Origin: Candidatus Aalborgiella aggregata | GTDB taxonomy: Bacteria; Pseudomonadota; Gammaproteobacteria; Burkholderiales; Burkholderiaceae_C | Direction: 5' to 3' | DNA: 64,000 bases | Assembly: GCA_016705065.1 (NCBI GenBank) | Contig: JADIYY010000002.1 | Location: 602,030 to 666,029 of the forward strand | Shown here: positions 8,228 through 16,499 of the stretch, one piece after another | How the letters are laid out: the number at the start of each line of letters is the position of its first letter | Position numbering within the stretch: position 1 is the stretch's first letter | Notes under the pieces: model-generated | What the model was told of the DNA's origin: nothing | Seen by the model: only the letters and a program-made list of their open reading frames with translations | The model's database searches: none | Made by a program: the position numbers and the translations under genes

Positions 8228-8590
8228 ATGAACACTGCCTCCATTCAAAACACCTCCACTAACACCGCTGTCTACAGCTTTGATGCACGTGGCATCGCCA
8301 AACGCTTCCGACATGCTGCCATTTTTGGAGCGCTTGAATCGCTCAACGAAGGCGAAACCATGCGCTTCGTTAATGACCACGACCCGCTGCCACTACTGAA
8401 ACAGATTTCGGACCGCTATAGCAACCAGGTCGGCATGGTCTATGTGGTACGCGAGCCGAGCAATATCGTGATCGACTTTACAGTGCAAGACCCCGACTGC
8501 GACAGCAAGTCTGCTGCGGCTCTCGCTACCTCCTTGACGGCGGGCGATGGTTGTGGTGGTGGTGGTTGTGGTTGCTCGGGGGCACGATAG
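8228..8590 (+). CDS. DUF2249 protein with Gly/Cys-rich tail
   Basis: The protein has 120 residues from ATG 8228; an upstream ATG at 8198 adds ten residues with no family support. The core DARGIAKRFRHAAIFGALES, then LNEGETMRFVNDHDPLPLL, is a DUF2249 domain. The C-terminus DGCGGGGCGCSGAR carries three Cys among Gly, suggesting metal or redox binding. DUF2249 genes are common next to denitrification and nitric-oxide genes, and here nnrS follows at once. Two FNR-like boxes lie upstream. The function is unknown; a role in the nitric-oxide response is inferred from context. Confidence 0.8.
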   Translation: MNTASIQNTSTNTAVYSFDARGIAKRFRHAAIFGALESLNEGETMRFVNDHDPLPLLKQISDRYSNQVGMVYVVREPSNIVIDFTVQDPDCDSKSAAALATSLTAGDGCGGGGCGCSGAR

Positions 8591-8607
8591 TACCTTGGAT
8601 ACCAGTT

Positions 8608-9936
8608 ATGGTACTTAAACCGCTGCACGGCCCAACCGAGCCGTCCGTCCTTCGCCCCATTCGCATCACGCCCAAAAAGCCGCCGCCACCTGCGAATATG
8701 ACATGGCGGCGCAGTTGGCTGCTCGCGGCTCCACACCGCCTGGCATTTTTCAGTGGTGCAATCATGATGGCAACCATCGCCCTGTGGTGGACGACCATTC
8801 TGCTGGCACGTACCAACAATATGCAGGTGGTGTGGATGATGACCCCCAGTACGGCGCATGCTTTGTTGATGTCACTGGGTTTTATGCCGCTGTTTTTTGT
8901 CGGCTTTCTTTTTACCGCAGGTCCTAAATGGTTGGACGTGCCAGAGATTCCTACGCGCGCCTTGCTCCCTTTGGTAGTGCTCACGCTCCTAGGTTGGGCG
9001 GTGTGTCTTATTGGCTTGCATACATCTGAAGCACTTGGGGCTACAGGTCTGTTCCTAGTTGCAGTTGCTTGGACCGGTTTTACTTGGAAGTTTGGTGCAC
9101 TATGGTGGATCAGTCGCGCCACCGACAAGGTTCATGTGAACGTGCTGCTGGCAGCATGTGGCTTTGGCGTTGTCGCCTTGTGGGGCATCACTTTGGGGAG
9201 TTTTCTGCGTGAAGATGGCGTGGTGCGCTTTCTGACGCAAACTGCGCTGTGGATTTTTGTAGCCCCGGTGTTTGCCGCCGTTTCACACCGGATGATTCCG
9301 TTTTTCAGCACCAGTGCACTCCCAGTGCTGGATGCCTGGCGACCCATGTGGCTGCTGCACTGCCTGGTGGCAATACTGGCGTTTGAGGGTGTCATGTCGG
9401 GTGTGGAAGTCTGGCTGTGGCCTGTGCCAACCAGTATACGCTGGTTACAGGTGGCATTGGAGGTCCCCGCTGCCGCTTTGATGTTGTGGCTGGCTGTGCG
9501 CTGGGGTTTAATCCAAAGTCTCAAAATTCGCCTGTTGGCCATGCTGCATGGCGGGTTTTTGTGGCTTGGGATTACATTGGCACTGCAAGCGGTGTCCCAC
9601 AGTTTGATGGCATTGAGTCAAAACCAGCAATCGCTGGGTCTAGCACCTACACATGCGATGACCATGGGATATCTGGGCGCAACGTTGCTGGCCATGGGAA
9701 CCCGCGTTGCCAGTGGTCATAGTGGACGGCCGCTAGCAGCCGACAACACAGCATGGGCGCTCTACTGGGTGTTGCAAACGGCTATTACGCTGCGCGTCTT
9801 AGCTGCGATGTGGCCGACTTCAGGCAACTGGCCTTTAGTGGTCGCTGCGGCGGTGTGGTCTTTGGCCGTAAGTGGCTGGGCTCTGCGCTATGGCAGCTGG
9901 TTTGGTCGCCCAAGGCTGGATGGACGTCCCGGCTAG
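8608..9936 (+). CDS. nnrS: NnrS family haem-copper membrane protein
   Basis: NnrS is a polytopic inner-membrane protein linked to nitric-oxide and nitrosative stress in denitrifiers. The frame from ATG 8608 encodes 442 residues with many hydrophobic segments. Family-typical stretches include LLAAPHRLAFFSGA near the start, MLHGGFLWLGITLALQAVSH in the middle, and LAPTHAMTMGYLGATLLAMG with His residues as possible metal ligands. The frame opens further up to 8551, but that part overlaps the DUF2249 gene. Only 17 bp separate the two genes, so they are probably co-transcribed. Confidence 0.88.
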   Translation: MVLKPLHGPTEPSVLRPIRITPKKPPPPANMTWRRSWLLAAPHRLAFFSGAIMMATIALWWTTILLARTNNMQVVWMMTPSTAHALLMSLGFMPLFFVGFLFTAGPKWLDVPEIPTRALLPLVVLTLLGWAVCLIGLHTSEALGATGLFLVAVAWTGFTWKFGALWWISRATDKVHVNVLLAACGFGVVALWGITLGSFLREDGVVRFLTQTALWIFVAPVFAAVSHRMIPFFSTSALPVLDAWRPMWLLHCLVAILAFEGVMSGVEVWLWPVPTSIRWLQVALEVPAAALMLWLAVRWGLIQSLKIRLLAMLHGGFLWLGITLALQAVSHSLMALSQNQQSLGLAPTHAMTMGYLGATLLAMGTRVASGHSGRPLAADNTAWALYWVLQTAITLRVLAAMWPTSGNWPLVVAAAVWSLAVSGWALRYGSWFGRPRLDGRPG

Positions 9937-10007
9937 TGAAGCGTGTTCTCAGCTCTGGCTACCGCCTTGCGCTCACGGTTCTTGCGCCGTGCATCGGGCA
10001 AAAGAAA

Positions 10008-10064
10008 GGGGGGGGGGGGGGGGGGGGGAAGGGGGCTGGGGGGGGGGGGGGGGGGGAGAGGGGG
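10008..10064. repeat. Poly-G tract (two long G runs)
   Basis: This is a run of 21 G, then AA, 5 G, CT, 19 G and a short GAG-rich end. It is unlike anything else in the window. Runs of this kind are a known artefact of two-colour Illumina chemistry and may mark a false join or filled gap. A true hypermutable tract is the other reading. Glycine-rich frames through it are not credible proteins. Confidence 0.8.
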
Positions 10065-10151
10065 CTTATTGACCGGCATCATGGATAACTTGCTGTAACA
10101 AAAAGGCTAATTAACAATTGATTCGGTACGAAGAAATATGAACCGTACGAC

Positions 10152-10166
10152 CTGAGCTTGTCGAAG
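10152..10166 (+). repeat. CTGAGCTTGTCGAAG intergenic repeat word
   Basis: The 15-mer CTGAGCTTGTCGAAG is the half-site of a repeat widespread between genes in proteobacteria. Here a single copy lies between the poly-G tract and the metF 3' end. No matching inverted partner of full length was seen. Confidence 0.45.
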
Positions 10167-10231
10167 AGTTTTGACAGTTTCAAACCGAGCGGAATCGAAT
10201 ACTTCATCTTGCCGAAGCAAAAGATTTCTAT

Positions 10232-11080
10232 CTAATCTGCCAAGCCCAAATTCTTGCAAATCGCCGTGGTGGCAACGCTTTGGTTCATGGTGTAGAAGTG
10301 AATGCCAGGCGCGCCGCCTTGGATGAGTTGTTCGCACAAGCTGCTCACCACGTCCAAACCAAAGGCTTTGATGGATGCGGTGTCGTCGCCAAACGCAGTC
10401 AAACGCAAACGAATCCAACGTGGAATTTCTGCACCGCAAGCATCGCTGAAACGCATCAACTGCGTGCTGCTGGTGATGGGCATGATGCCGGCGACAATGG
10501 GAATGTTGATGCCGTTTTTGCGGCATTGCTCCACAAAATAAAAATACGCATTGGCGTTGTAAAAATACTGCGTGATGCTGGAATCAGCACCTGCGCCCAC
10601 TTTGGTGGCCAAGGCTTGCAAATCAGCTTCTGGGGATTTCGCTTGCGGGTGCATTTCGGGGTAGCTGGCCACTTCAATGTGAAAGCTGTCACCCGTTTCT
10701 GCACGAATGAATTCAATCAAATCGCTGGCGTAATGAAACTCGCCGTGTGCACCGTAACCACTGGGCAAATCACCGCGCAAGGCCACCATACGCTGGATGC
10801 CCATTTCTTTGAACTGCGCCAGTTGTGCACGCACTGAATCACGCGTTGCGCCAATGCAGGTGAAGTGCGGAGCGGCATTAAATCCGTCAGCCAAAATACT
10901 TTGTACCGTTTGCAAAGTGCCAGCTTGTGTGGTGCCACCCGCGCCATAAGTCACCGAAAAAAAATCAGGTTTGAGCTGGTACAGCGCCTGCCGTACAGCC
11001 ACCAGTTTTTCAACACCTTCTGGTGTTTTGGGTGGGAAAAATTCAAAACTGATTGGAAAATTTTTTGTCATGTTATTCAT
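10232..11080 (-). CDS. metF: Methylenetetrahydrofolate reductase
   Basis: MetF reduces 5,10-methylene-THF to 5-methyl-THF, the methyl donor for methionine synthesis. The protein has 282 residues, normal for the bacterial enzyme. Family segments are SFEFFPPKTPEG at the start, TYGAGGTT near residue 45, and VALRGDLP. VASYPEMHPQAKSPEADLQ and QYFYNANAYF follow. It is third in the leftward ahcY-tlyA-metF cluster, 9 bp after tlyA, so it is probably under the SAH riboswitch upstream of ahcY. ATG 11071 is an alternative start. Confidence 0.95.
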   Translation of the reverse strand: MNNMTKNFPISFEFFPPKTPEGVEKLVAVRQALYQLKPDFFSVTYGAGGTTQAGTLQTVQSILADGFNAAPHFTCIGATRDSVRAQLAQFKEMGIQRMVALRGDLPSGYGAHGEFHYASDLIEFIRAETGDSFHIEVASYPEMHPQAKSPEADLQALATKVGAGADSSITQYFYNANAYFYFVEQCRKNGINIPIVAGIMPITSSTQLMRFSDACGAEIPRWIRLRLTAFGDDTASIKAFGLDVVSSLCEQLIQGGAPGIHFYTMNQSVATTAICKNLGLAD

Positions 11081-11089
11081 CCTAGCTTC

Positions 11090-11908
11090 TTATTTTTTGC
11101 AAGCATGTATAAAAAATTCGCGGTTGCCATCGCCACCTTCTATCGGTGAATCCATCCATGCAAGAACAGTTAAACCTTGCGCCTGATACGCATCGCGCAC
11201 CCGCTGTTCCACCTGCGCATACAAGGCCTCATCTTTCACTATGCCGCCTTTGCCCACTTGCCCAAAATTCAATTCAAACTGCGGTTTGACCAACATCACC
11301 ATCTGCCCTTGCGGTTTCAACAAAGGTGCTATGGCTGGCAACACCAAGGTTTGCGAAATAAATGACAAGTCACCCACGATGAGGTCAAACGTCACCTGAT
11401 CTTCAGCATCAAATTGGCCTTCATCCGGCGTATTGATTGCCTGAGTTGCTATTATATTAGTAGCAATCAAACCAGGTTCACGTGCATTGGTATGCTCCAG
11501 ACACAGCACCCGCGAGTCAGACCTGATTTTGTCGTGTAGCTGTCCAAAACCCACATCCACACCCACCACGTGTGCTGCACCGTGTTGCAACAAACAGTCG
11601 GTAAAGCCGCCAGTAGATTGCCCCACGTCCAAACAGATTGCATCTTGAACGGACAAGCCCAATTGCAGCAAAGCGCCTTCCAGCTTCAAACCACCGCGTG
11701 ACACATAGCGTGCCTCGGCATCATTCAATAGCTCAATTTCGGCGTCATCCGGAATGATGTCGCCATTTTTAGCGACGCTTTGCCAAACAGCTTCAGCAGA
11801 TGTGGGTGATGACAATCTCAACCAACGCACACCACTGCCGATGAGCCGCTGCGCTTGCGCGCGCGTGCTGGCCAAGCCGCGGTGTACGAGGAGTTGATCA
11901 GCGCGCAA
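11090..11908 (-). CDS. tlyA: TlyA-type rRNA methyltransferase (haemolysin A family), repeat-expanded
   Basis: The N-terminal S4 RNA-binding domain (MRADQLLVHRGLASTRAQAQ) is followed by an FtsJ-like SAM methyltransferase domain. SRGGLKLEGAL and LDVGQSTGGFTDCLL (SAM loop) are clear, then FDLIVGDLSFIS and MLVKPQFE. TlyA methylates ribosomal RNA in actinobacteria; the target here is unknown. The start is TTG, 2 bp after the ahcY stop, which suggests translational coupling. Between NAREPG and FDLIVGD there is an unusual insert of about 25 residues, part of it coded by a palindromic repeat (11424-11467). Grouping with ahcY and metF fits use of SAM and recycling of SAH. Confidence 0.88.
   Translation of the reverse strand: MRADQLLVHRGLASTRAQAQRLIGSGVRWLRLSSPTSAEAVWQSVAKNGDIIPDDAEIELLNDAEARYVSRGGLKLEGALLQLGLSVQDAICLDVGQSTGGFTDCLLQHGAAHVVGVDVGFGQLHDKIRSDSRVLCLEHTNAREPGLIATNIIATQAINTPDEGQFDAEDQVTFDLIVGDLSFISQTLVLPAIAPLLKPQGQMVMLVKPQFELNFGQVGKGGIVKDEALYAQVEQRVRDAYQAQGLTVLAWMDSPIEGGDGNREFFIHACKK
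11424..11467 (+). repeat. Palindromic element copy inside tlyA
   Basis: CCGGCGTATTGATTGCCTGA leads into TTGCTATTATATTAGTAGCA, matching the family at 32909. tlyA reads it antisense and in frame as I-A-T-N-I-I-A-T-Q-A-I-N-T-P-D. Confidence 0.85.
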
Positions 11909-11910
11909 AA

Positions 11911-13437
11911 TTAATAGCGATATGTGTTGGCCTTATAAGGGCCGTTCACGCTCACGCCAATGTACGCAGCTTGTTCTTTGGTCAATTGTGACAACTCTGC
12001 ACCAACCTTTTTCAGGTGCAAGCGTGCCACTTTTTCGTCCAAATGCTTGGGCAAGACATAAACCTGACCGACTTTGTATTCTTTCGGTTTGGTGAACAAT
12101 TCGATTTGCGCAATCGTTTGGTTCGCAAAGCTGGAAGACATCACAAAGCTGGGGTGACCGGTGCCGCAGCCCAAGTTCACCAAGCGGCCTTTGGCCAACA
12201 AAATGATGCGTTTAGCTGGTGCTTTGCCCACTTTCGGGAAAATCACATGGTCCACTTGCGGTTTGATTTCTTCCCACTTGCATTTGTCTAAAGATGCCAC
12301 GTCGATTTCATTGTCAAAGTGACCAATGTTGCACACGATGGCGTTGTTTTTCATCGCGTTCATGTGCTTGTAGGTGATGACGTTTTTGTTGCCTGTAGCG
12401 GTCACAAAAATATCGGCTTTGTCCATTGCGTATTCCATGGTCACCACTTTGTAGCCTTCCATGGCTGCTTGCAATGCGTTGATGGGGTCAACTTCTGTTA
12501 CCCACACTTGTGCGCTCAAAGCGCGCAAGGCTTGGGCCGAACCTTTGCCCACGTCGCCGTAACCAGCCACCAAGGCAATTTTGCCAGCGACCATCACGTC
12601 GGTGGCGCGTTTGATCGCATCGACCAATGATTCGCGGCAGCCGTACAGGTTGTCAAATTTAGATTTTGTCACCGAGTCGTTCACATTGATGGCGCGCAAT
12701 TTCAATGTGCCTTTGGCAGACATCTCGTTCAAACGCAACACACCGGTGGTGGTTTCTTCGGTCACGCCAATGATGTTTTTCAAGCGACGGCTGTACCAAG
12801 TGGGGTCCACTTTCAGCTTGGCTTTGATGGCGTTGAAGAGGCAAATCTCTTCTTCGCTGGTTGGTTTGGCAACCACTTTGATGTCTTTTTCAGCGCGTGC
12901 GCCCAAGTGCATCAACAAAGTGGCATCGCCACCGTCGTCCAAAATCATGTTCGGGCCTTCAAGCGCCGTGCCTTTTTTGCCGGTGAATTCAAAAATACGG
13001 TGTGTGTAGTCCCAGTACACGTCCAAGCTCATGCCCTTGTAGGCAAACACAGGCGTGCCAGCAGCAACCAAAGCTGCAGCAGCATGGTCTTGGGTTGAGA
13101 AAATATTACAAGAAGCCCAGCGCACTTCGGCACCCAAGGCTTGCAAAGTCTCAACCAACACAGCGGTTTGAATCGTCATGTGCAAAGAGCCGGTGATGCG
13201 CGCACCTTTGAGTGGTTTTGATTTCGCAAATTCTTCGCGAATGGCCATCAAGCCGGGCATTTCGGTTTCGGCAATGTTCAATTCTTTGCGGCCGAAAGCG
13301 GCTTGGCTCAGGTCGGCAATGGCGTAATCTTGCTTGGCTGCTTCAACCACGGCAGCAATCACGGATTTTTGCACTTTGGCTGGAGTATTTTTAGCAGACG
13401 CAGATTTTGATGATTTATCTTTAGCAACAGGTTTCAT
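11911..13437 (-). CDS. ahcY: S-adenosylhomocysteine hydrolase
   Basis: AhcY splits S-adenosylhomocysteine into adenosine and homocysteine, removing the product that inhibits methyltransferases. The 508 residues include [26 protein letters not shown], and the NAD-binding [15 protein letters not shown]. The C-terminus PYKANTYRY is the family-typical end that completes the neighbouring cofactor site. The first roughly 40 residues are a Lys/Ser/Ala-rich extension beyond the usual core start. A SAH riboswitch lies about 115-190 bp upstream, so expression should rise with SAH. tlyA and metF follow directly. Confidence 0.97.
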   Translation of the reverse strand: MKPVAKDKSSKSASAKNTPAKVQKSVIAAVVEAAKQDYAIADLSQAAFGRKELNIAETEMPGLMAIREEFAKSKPLKGARITGSLHMTIQTAVLVETLQALGAEVRWASCNIFSTQDHAAAALVAAGTPVFAYKGMSLDVYWDYTHRIFEFTGKKGTALEGPNMILDDGGDATLLMHLGARAEKDIKVVAKPTSEEEICLFNAIKAKLKVDPTWYSRRLKNIIGVTEETTTGVLRLNEMSAKGTLKLRAINVNDSVTKSKFDNLYGCRESLVDAIKRATDVMVAGKIALVAGYGDVGKGSAQALRALSAQVWVTEVDPINALQAAMEGYKVVTMEYAMDKADIFVTATGNKNVITYKHMNAMKNNAIVCNIGHFDNEIDVASLDKCKWEEIKPQVDHVIFPKVGKAPAKRIILLAKGRLVNLGCGTGHPSFVMSSSFANQTIAQIELFTKPKEYKVGQVYVLPKHLDEKVARLHLKKVGAELSQLTKEQAAYIGVSVNGPYKANTYRY

Positions 13438-13550
13438 AGCTCACTTTCAATTATTTAGGGTTAAATAAGTTGGAATAAACCACTTGCCTTGTGCAATGCG
13501 TTGTCACACGGGGGAATCATTTGGAGTGACTCACCGCACAAGATAGAGTG

Positions 13551-13626
13551 GGTGAGCGCGGTTGGGGCAAAGTTTGCTTTGCTGTCCGAGCCTCGTTCAA
13601 CGCTGTTGAACTGCATCGCTCCTCGG
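13551..13626 (-). promoter_or_regulatory. SAH riboswitch upstream of ahcY
   Basis: On the reverse strand CCGAGGAGCG starts at 13626. A P2 hairpin GTTCAA-cagc-GTTGAAC follows, then GAGGCTCGG closes P1 (CCGAG with CTCGG). CGCGCTCACC near 13551-13560 can pair with GAGCG to form the pseudoknot. These are the hallmarks of the SAH riboswitch, which turns on ahcY when SAH binds. Downstream GGTGAG (near 13533) can pair with CTCACC, an alternative hairpin likely to be the off state. Confidence 0.88.
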
Positions 13627-13634
13627 ATGCTCCG

Positions 13635-13640
13635 ATTATA
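13635..13640 (-). promoter_or_regulatory. -10 element of ahcY promoter
   Basis: TATAAT on the reverse strand lies 8-9 bp upstream of the first riboswitch base, the expected place for a sigma-70 -10 box. The -35 region (TTGTTT, 16 bp upstream) is weak and overlaps the U-tract of the preceding terminator. Confidence 0.6.
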
Positions 13641-13651
13641 ACGCCTTGCCC

Positions 13652-13685
13652 ACAAAAAACAAAGCCGCAACAGGTGCGGCTTTGT
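13652..13685 (-). terminator. Rho-independent terminator after the 217-aa gene
   Basis: Read leftward, CAAAGCCGC-acctgtt-GCGGCTTTG forms a strong stem followed by TTTTTTG. It ends transcription of the gene at 13704-14357 just before the ahcY promoter. Confidence 0.8.
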
Positions 13686-13703
13686 GGCATTCGAATGCTT
13701 AGC

Positions 13704-14357
13704 TTAGCGTGATTTATAAAAACGCGGGTCACGTCGAGGCGGTTCACCTCGTGTGGCAAAACGTATGGCGTGGTCGGCATAGTCCAACAAAGTGTTCAGA
13801 TGCTGGTATTCTTCTTGCGACAAGAAGCCGTCAGCCAAATAGGCTCGTTCTTGGTTACTGATTTGTTTTTGTTGCACCATCAAATCTGTGAATTCGTTTT
13901 TGCTGATGTTGTTGTTGTTCACGCCTTCAACAATTTTGTCGAGTTGTTGCTCTTGCCTGTCGTTAATCGCCACGTAGGCACGGCGGTTGCTTTCTAGGCG
14001 CTGTTTTTCTCGCTCTAGCATGGCTTTTTCACGGGCGACGTACGCACGTTCGCGTTCTAACCAATAGTTTTCGCGATCTTGCATGCGGCGTTCCCACTCA
14101 CCACGTTCGCGCTCCCATTGGCCACGATCGCGCTCCCAGTCGTTATTGGGCCGTTGACCTTGCACCGGTGCAACGACCACTGGCGCAGGTCGCACAGGTG
14201 CAATATGCACGGGTGGAGGTGGCGGCACGACAATTTGTGGACCCGAAATAATCAAACTCCAATCGGGGCCGCTGGCTCTGATTTGTGCCTGGGTCGTTAA
14301 ACCCATACCTGCTAATACGGCTGCACTCACCCACTTCAATACGTTCATTCGTTGCAT
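13704..14357 (-). CDS. Unrecognised secreted coiled-coil protein
   Basis: This 217-residue protein is unrecognised. A signal peptide ends near TQAQIRA (about residue 26). A Pro/Val-rich linker (VPPPPPVHIAPVRPAPVVV) follows. Then comes a highly charged Arg/Glu region with repeats of the type WERxRGxWERR, likely a coiled coil (residues about 75-130). The C-terminal part is helical, with EFTDLMVQQKQISNQERAYL and LLDYADHAIRFATRGE. It is probably periplasmic. A good ribosome site (GGAG, 8 bp) supports ATG 14357. It sits between the protease gene and a terminator, so it may be expressed with the protease; no function is assigned. Confidence 0.75.
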   Translation of the reverse strand: MQRMNVLKWVSAAVLAGMGLTTQAQIRASGPDWSLIISGPQIVVPPPPPVHIAPVRPAPVVVAPVQGQRPNNDWERDRGQWERERGEWERRMQDRENYWLERERAYVAREKAMLEREKQRLESNRRAYVAINDRQEQQLDKIVEGVNNNNISKNEFTDLMVQQKQISNQERAYLADGFLSQEEYQHLNTLLDYADHAIRFATRGEPPRRDPRFYKSR

Positions 14358-14416
14358 ATCTGCGCTCCTCGTGTTTAAAAATATGTCTAGGCTATCCGCT
14401 AGACATTAACGTTTAT

Positions 14417-15589
14417 TTAACGCGCAAGCGCCTTGCTACGTGGACGTGTTCCTGCTGTTACTTGCAATTCAATTTTTTTGTCTTTGCGCAGAACTCCAAA
14501 TTTCTCACTGCTGCCAGGTTTGATGGCTGCGACCAAAGTAAGCATTTCAGACACATTGCGAATCGGCTTGCCAGCGATACTCAGAATGATGTCACCAGGC
14601 ACTATCCCCGCTTTCGCAGCCGGTGCGTCTTGCAGCACGCCTGTGATGATGACACCTTGTAAGGATTCTGCTGTACCGGCGTTTGGTTTAATGCCAAACG
14701 TTTCTGCCAATTCAGGCGACAAATCTTGCGGTTCTACGCCAATCCAACCACGTGTCACCTGACCGTCTTTGACTATGCTTTCCATCACCTGTTTGGCAGT
14801 TGATACAGGTATGGCAAAACCTATCCCCATGCTGCCCCCAGAGCGGGAATAAATGGCCGTATTGATGCCCTGCAAGTTGCCATTGACATCCACCAAGGCT
14901 CCACCTGAATTGCCAGGGTTAATGGCTGCATCGGTTTGAATGAAATTTTCAAACGTATTAATGCCCAACTGGTTGCGACCCAAGCCACTCACAATACCGC
15001 TGGTCACCGTTTGCCCTACACCAAATGGGTTGCCGATGGCCAGCACTTGGTCGCCCACTTGCAATGAATCTGAGTTGCCCAACACAATGGCTGGTAATCG
15101 GTCCAATGAGATCTTCAGTATGGCCAAGTCAGAATCTGGGTCAGTCCCTATCACCTTGGCAATGGCTTTGCGGCTGTCGTTTAAAACCACTTCGATTTCG
15201 CCAGCGCCATCCACCACATGGTTATTCGTCAAAATATAACCGTCAGCACTCACTATCACGCCACTGCCCATTCCCGCTTGTGGTTGCGCACCACGCTCTG
15301 CGCCTTCACCAAAGAAAAATTTAAACCAAGGGTCGTCCATTTGCGGATGGCGTGAAGCGTTTTTACTGATATTGATGCTCACCACTGCAGCTGACGCTTT
15401 TTGAGCTGCTGCCCTGAAACTGCCAACAGGGATGGTTGCATTGCTTTGAGCGGGCGCTTCAGTGACAGTAACGCCGGCAACTTGCGACTGGGTAGCACCC
15501 AACCAAGATGGTTTGAGTGTCACTACGACAAAATAGGCAGCCAACACAACCGTCACTGCTTGCGAAAAAATAAGCCAAAATCGTTTCAT
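14417..15589 (-). CDS. Trypsin-like serine protease with PDZ domain (DegS/DegQ type)
   Basis: This is a 390-residue envelope protease of the HtrA group. An N-terminal membrane segment (FWLIFSQAVTVVLAAYFVVV) anchors it to the inner membrane facing the periplasm. The catalytic triad is visible: His in LTNNHVVDGAG, Asp in DPDSDLAIL, Ser in NPGNSGGALVD. One PDZ domain follows (about residues 285-380; GVLQDAPAAKAGIVPGDIIL). One anchor plus one PDZ domain resembles DegS more than the two-PDZ DegP. DegS starts the sigma-E cascade; general quality control is the other option. It diverges from the Nif3-like gene. Confidence 0.92.
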   Translation of the reverse strand: MKRFWLIFSQAVTVVLAAYFVVVTLKPSWLGATQSQVAGVTVTEAPAQSNATIPVGSFRAAAQKASAAVVSINISKNASRHPQMDDPWFKFFFGEGAERGAQPQAGMGSGVIVSADGYILTNNHVVDGAGEIEVVLNDSRKAIAKVIGTDPDSDLAILKISLDRLPAIVLGNSDSLQVGDQVLAIGNPFGVGQTVTSGIVSGLGRNQLGINTFENFIQTDAAINPGNSGGALVDVNGNLQGINTAIYSRSGGSMGIGFAIPVSTAKQVMESIVKDGQVTRGWIGVEPQDLSPELAETFGIKPNAGTAESLQGVIITGVLQDAPAAKAGIVPGDIILSIAGKPIRNVSEMLTLVAAIKPGSSEKFGVLRKDKKIELQVTAGTRPRSKALAR

Positions 15590-15710
15590 GGTGCTATTGT
15601 CTACTTAATTGATGTGAGTTTTGTAAAGTGAGTACCAAACTGGGGGCACAATGACAAATTTCCAAGTCTCATTTCTTTAAACTACCGACTTATCTCAACA
15701 TTTCACACGC

Positions 15711-16499
15711 ATGACTGACCGACAATCATTACTGGATGCATTTAACAACTTGTTGCAGCCTGAGCGTTTCACAGACTATGGCCCAAATGGCTTGCAAGTT
15801 GAAGGCAAAGCCCGCATTCACAAAATCATTTCTGGCGTAACCGCCAGCCGTGCGCTGATCGAAGCGGCGATTGCCGAAAAAGCGGATGCCATCTTTGTCC
15901 ACCATGGTTTGTTTTGGCGCGGTCAATCGGGTCTGGTAACGGGTTGGATGCGTGAACGTCTCAAGCTGCTGCTAGAGCACGACATCAATTTGTTTGCCTA
16001 CCATTTGCCGCTGGATGCGCACCCCACATTGGGCAACAACGCGCAATTGGGTCAACAACTTGGGCTGATTGGCCCAGGCGCCAGTGCGAGCGGCAACATC
16101 ACCCATTTTGGCGAACAACAATTGGGCTGGATGGCGAGCATTGAACCTAATTCAAATGAAGCACTGAAACAGCCGGAAACACTACATAAACACCTAGAAT
16201 TTATCTTAAATCGACCTGTATCAAGCGTATTTAATGTCGATGCTGCTATTAAAAAAATAGCTTGGTGCAGTGGTGGCGCACAAAGCTATTTTGAAGCGGC
16301 CATCAACGCTGGGGCTGATGCTTTCATCACAGGCGAAATGTCGGAGCCACAAGCACACTTGGCGCGTGAATGCGGTGTCGCCTACTTCGCCTGTGGGCAC
16401 CACGCCACAGAACGCTACGGTGCGCCAGCGCTTGCCGCGCACGTGGCTGCAAACTTAGGCATGGAACACCAATTCATCGAAATCGACAACCCAGCATGA
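15711..16499 (+). CDS. Nif3-like dinuclear metal centre protein (YbgI family)
   Basis: This 262-residue protein of the Nif3/YbgI family is proposed to be a GTP cyclohydrolase I type 2-like enzyme or a metal-dependent hydrolase. Metal ligands are visible: His-His in FVHHGLFW, Asp-His in LPLDAHPTLG, and late His/Glu in CGHHATERYG. VTASRALIEAAI and WCSGGAQSYFEAAI are family-typical. The exact biological role is not established. The stop overlaps the pdxA ATG (ATGA). A degenerate palindromic element seems to code residues around 170-184 (16215-16262), with no obvious change in length. Confidence 0.9.
   Translation: MTDRQSLLDAFNNLLQPERFTDYGPNGLQVEGKARIHKIISGVTASRALIEAAIAEKADAIFVHHGLFWRGQSGLVTGWMRERLKLLLEHDINLFAYHLPLDAHPTLGNNAQLGQQLGLIGPGASASGNITHFGEQQLGWMASIEPNSNEALKQPETLHKHLEFILNRPVSSVFNVDAAIKKIAWCSGGAQSYFEAAINAGADAFITGEMSEPQAHLARECGVAYFACGHHATERYGAPALAAHVAANLGMEHQFIEIDNPA
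16215..16262 (+). repeat. Degenerate palindromic element copy in Nif3-like gene
   Basis: CCTGTATCAAGCGTATTTAA, then GATGCTGCTATTAAAAAAAT and AGC, follows the family consensus with several mismatches. It is translated in frame as V-S-S-V-F-N-V-D-A-A-I-K-K-I-A. Chance likeness cannot be excluded. Confidence 0.45.

Noticed and set aside
9753..10088. Gly-rich frames through the poly-G tract
   Set aside because: They are products of a homopolymer run and overlap nnrS out of frame.
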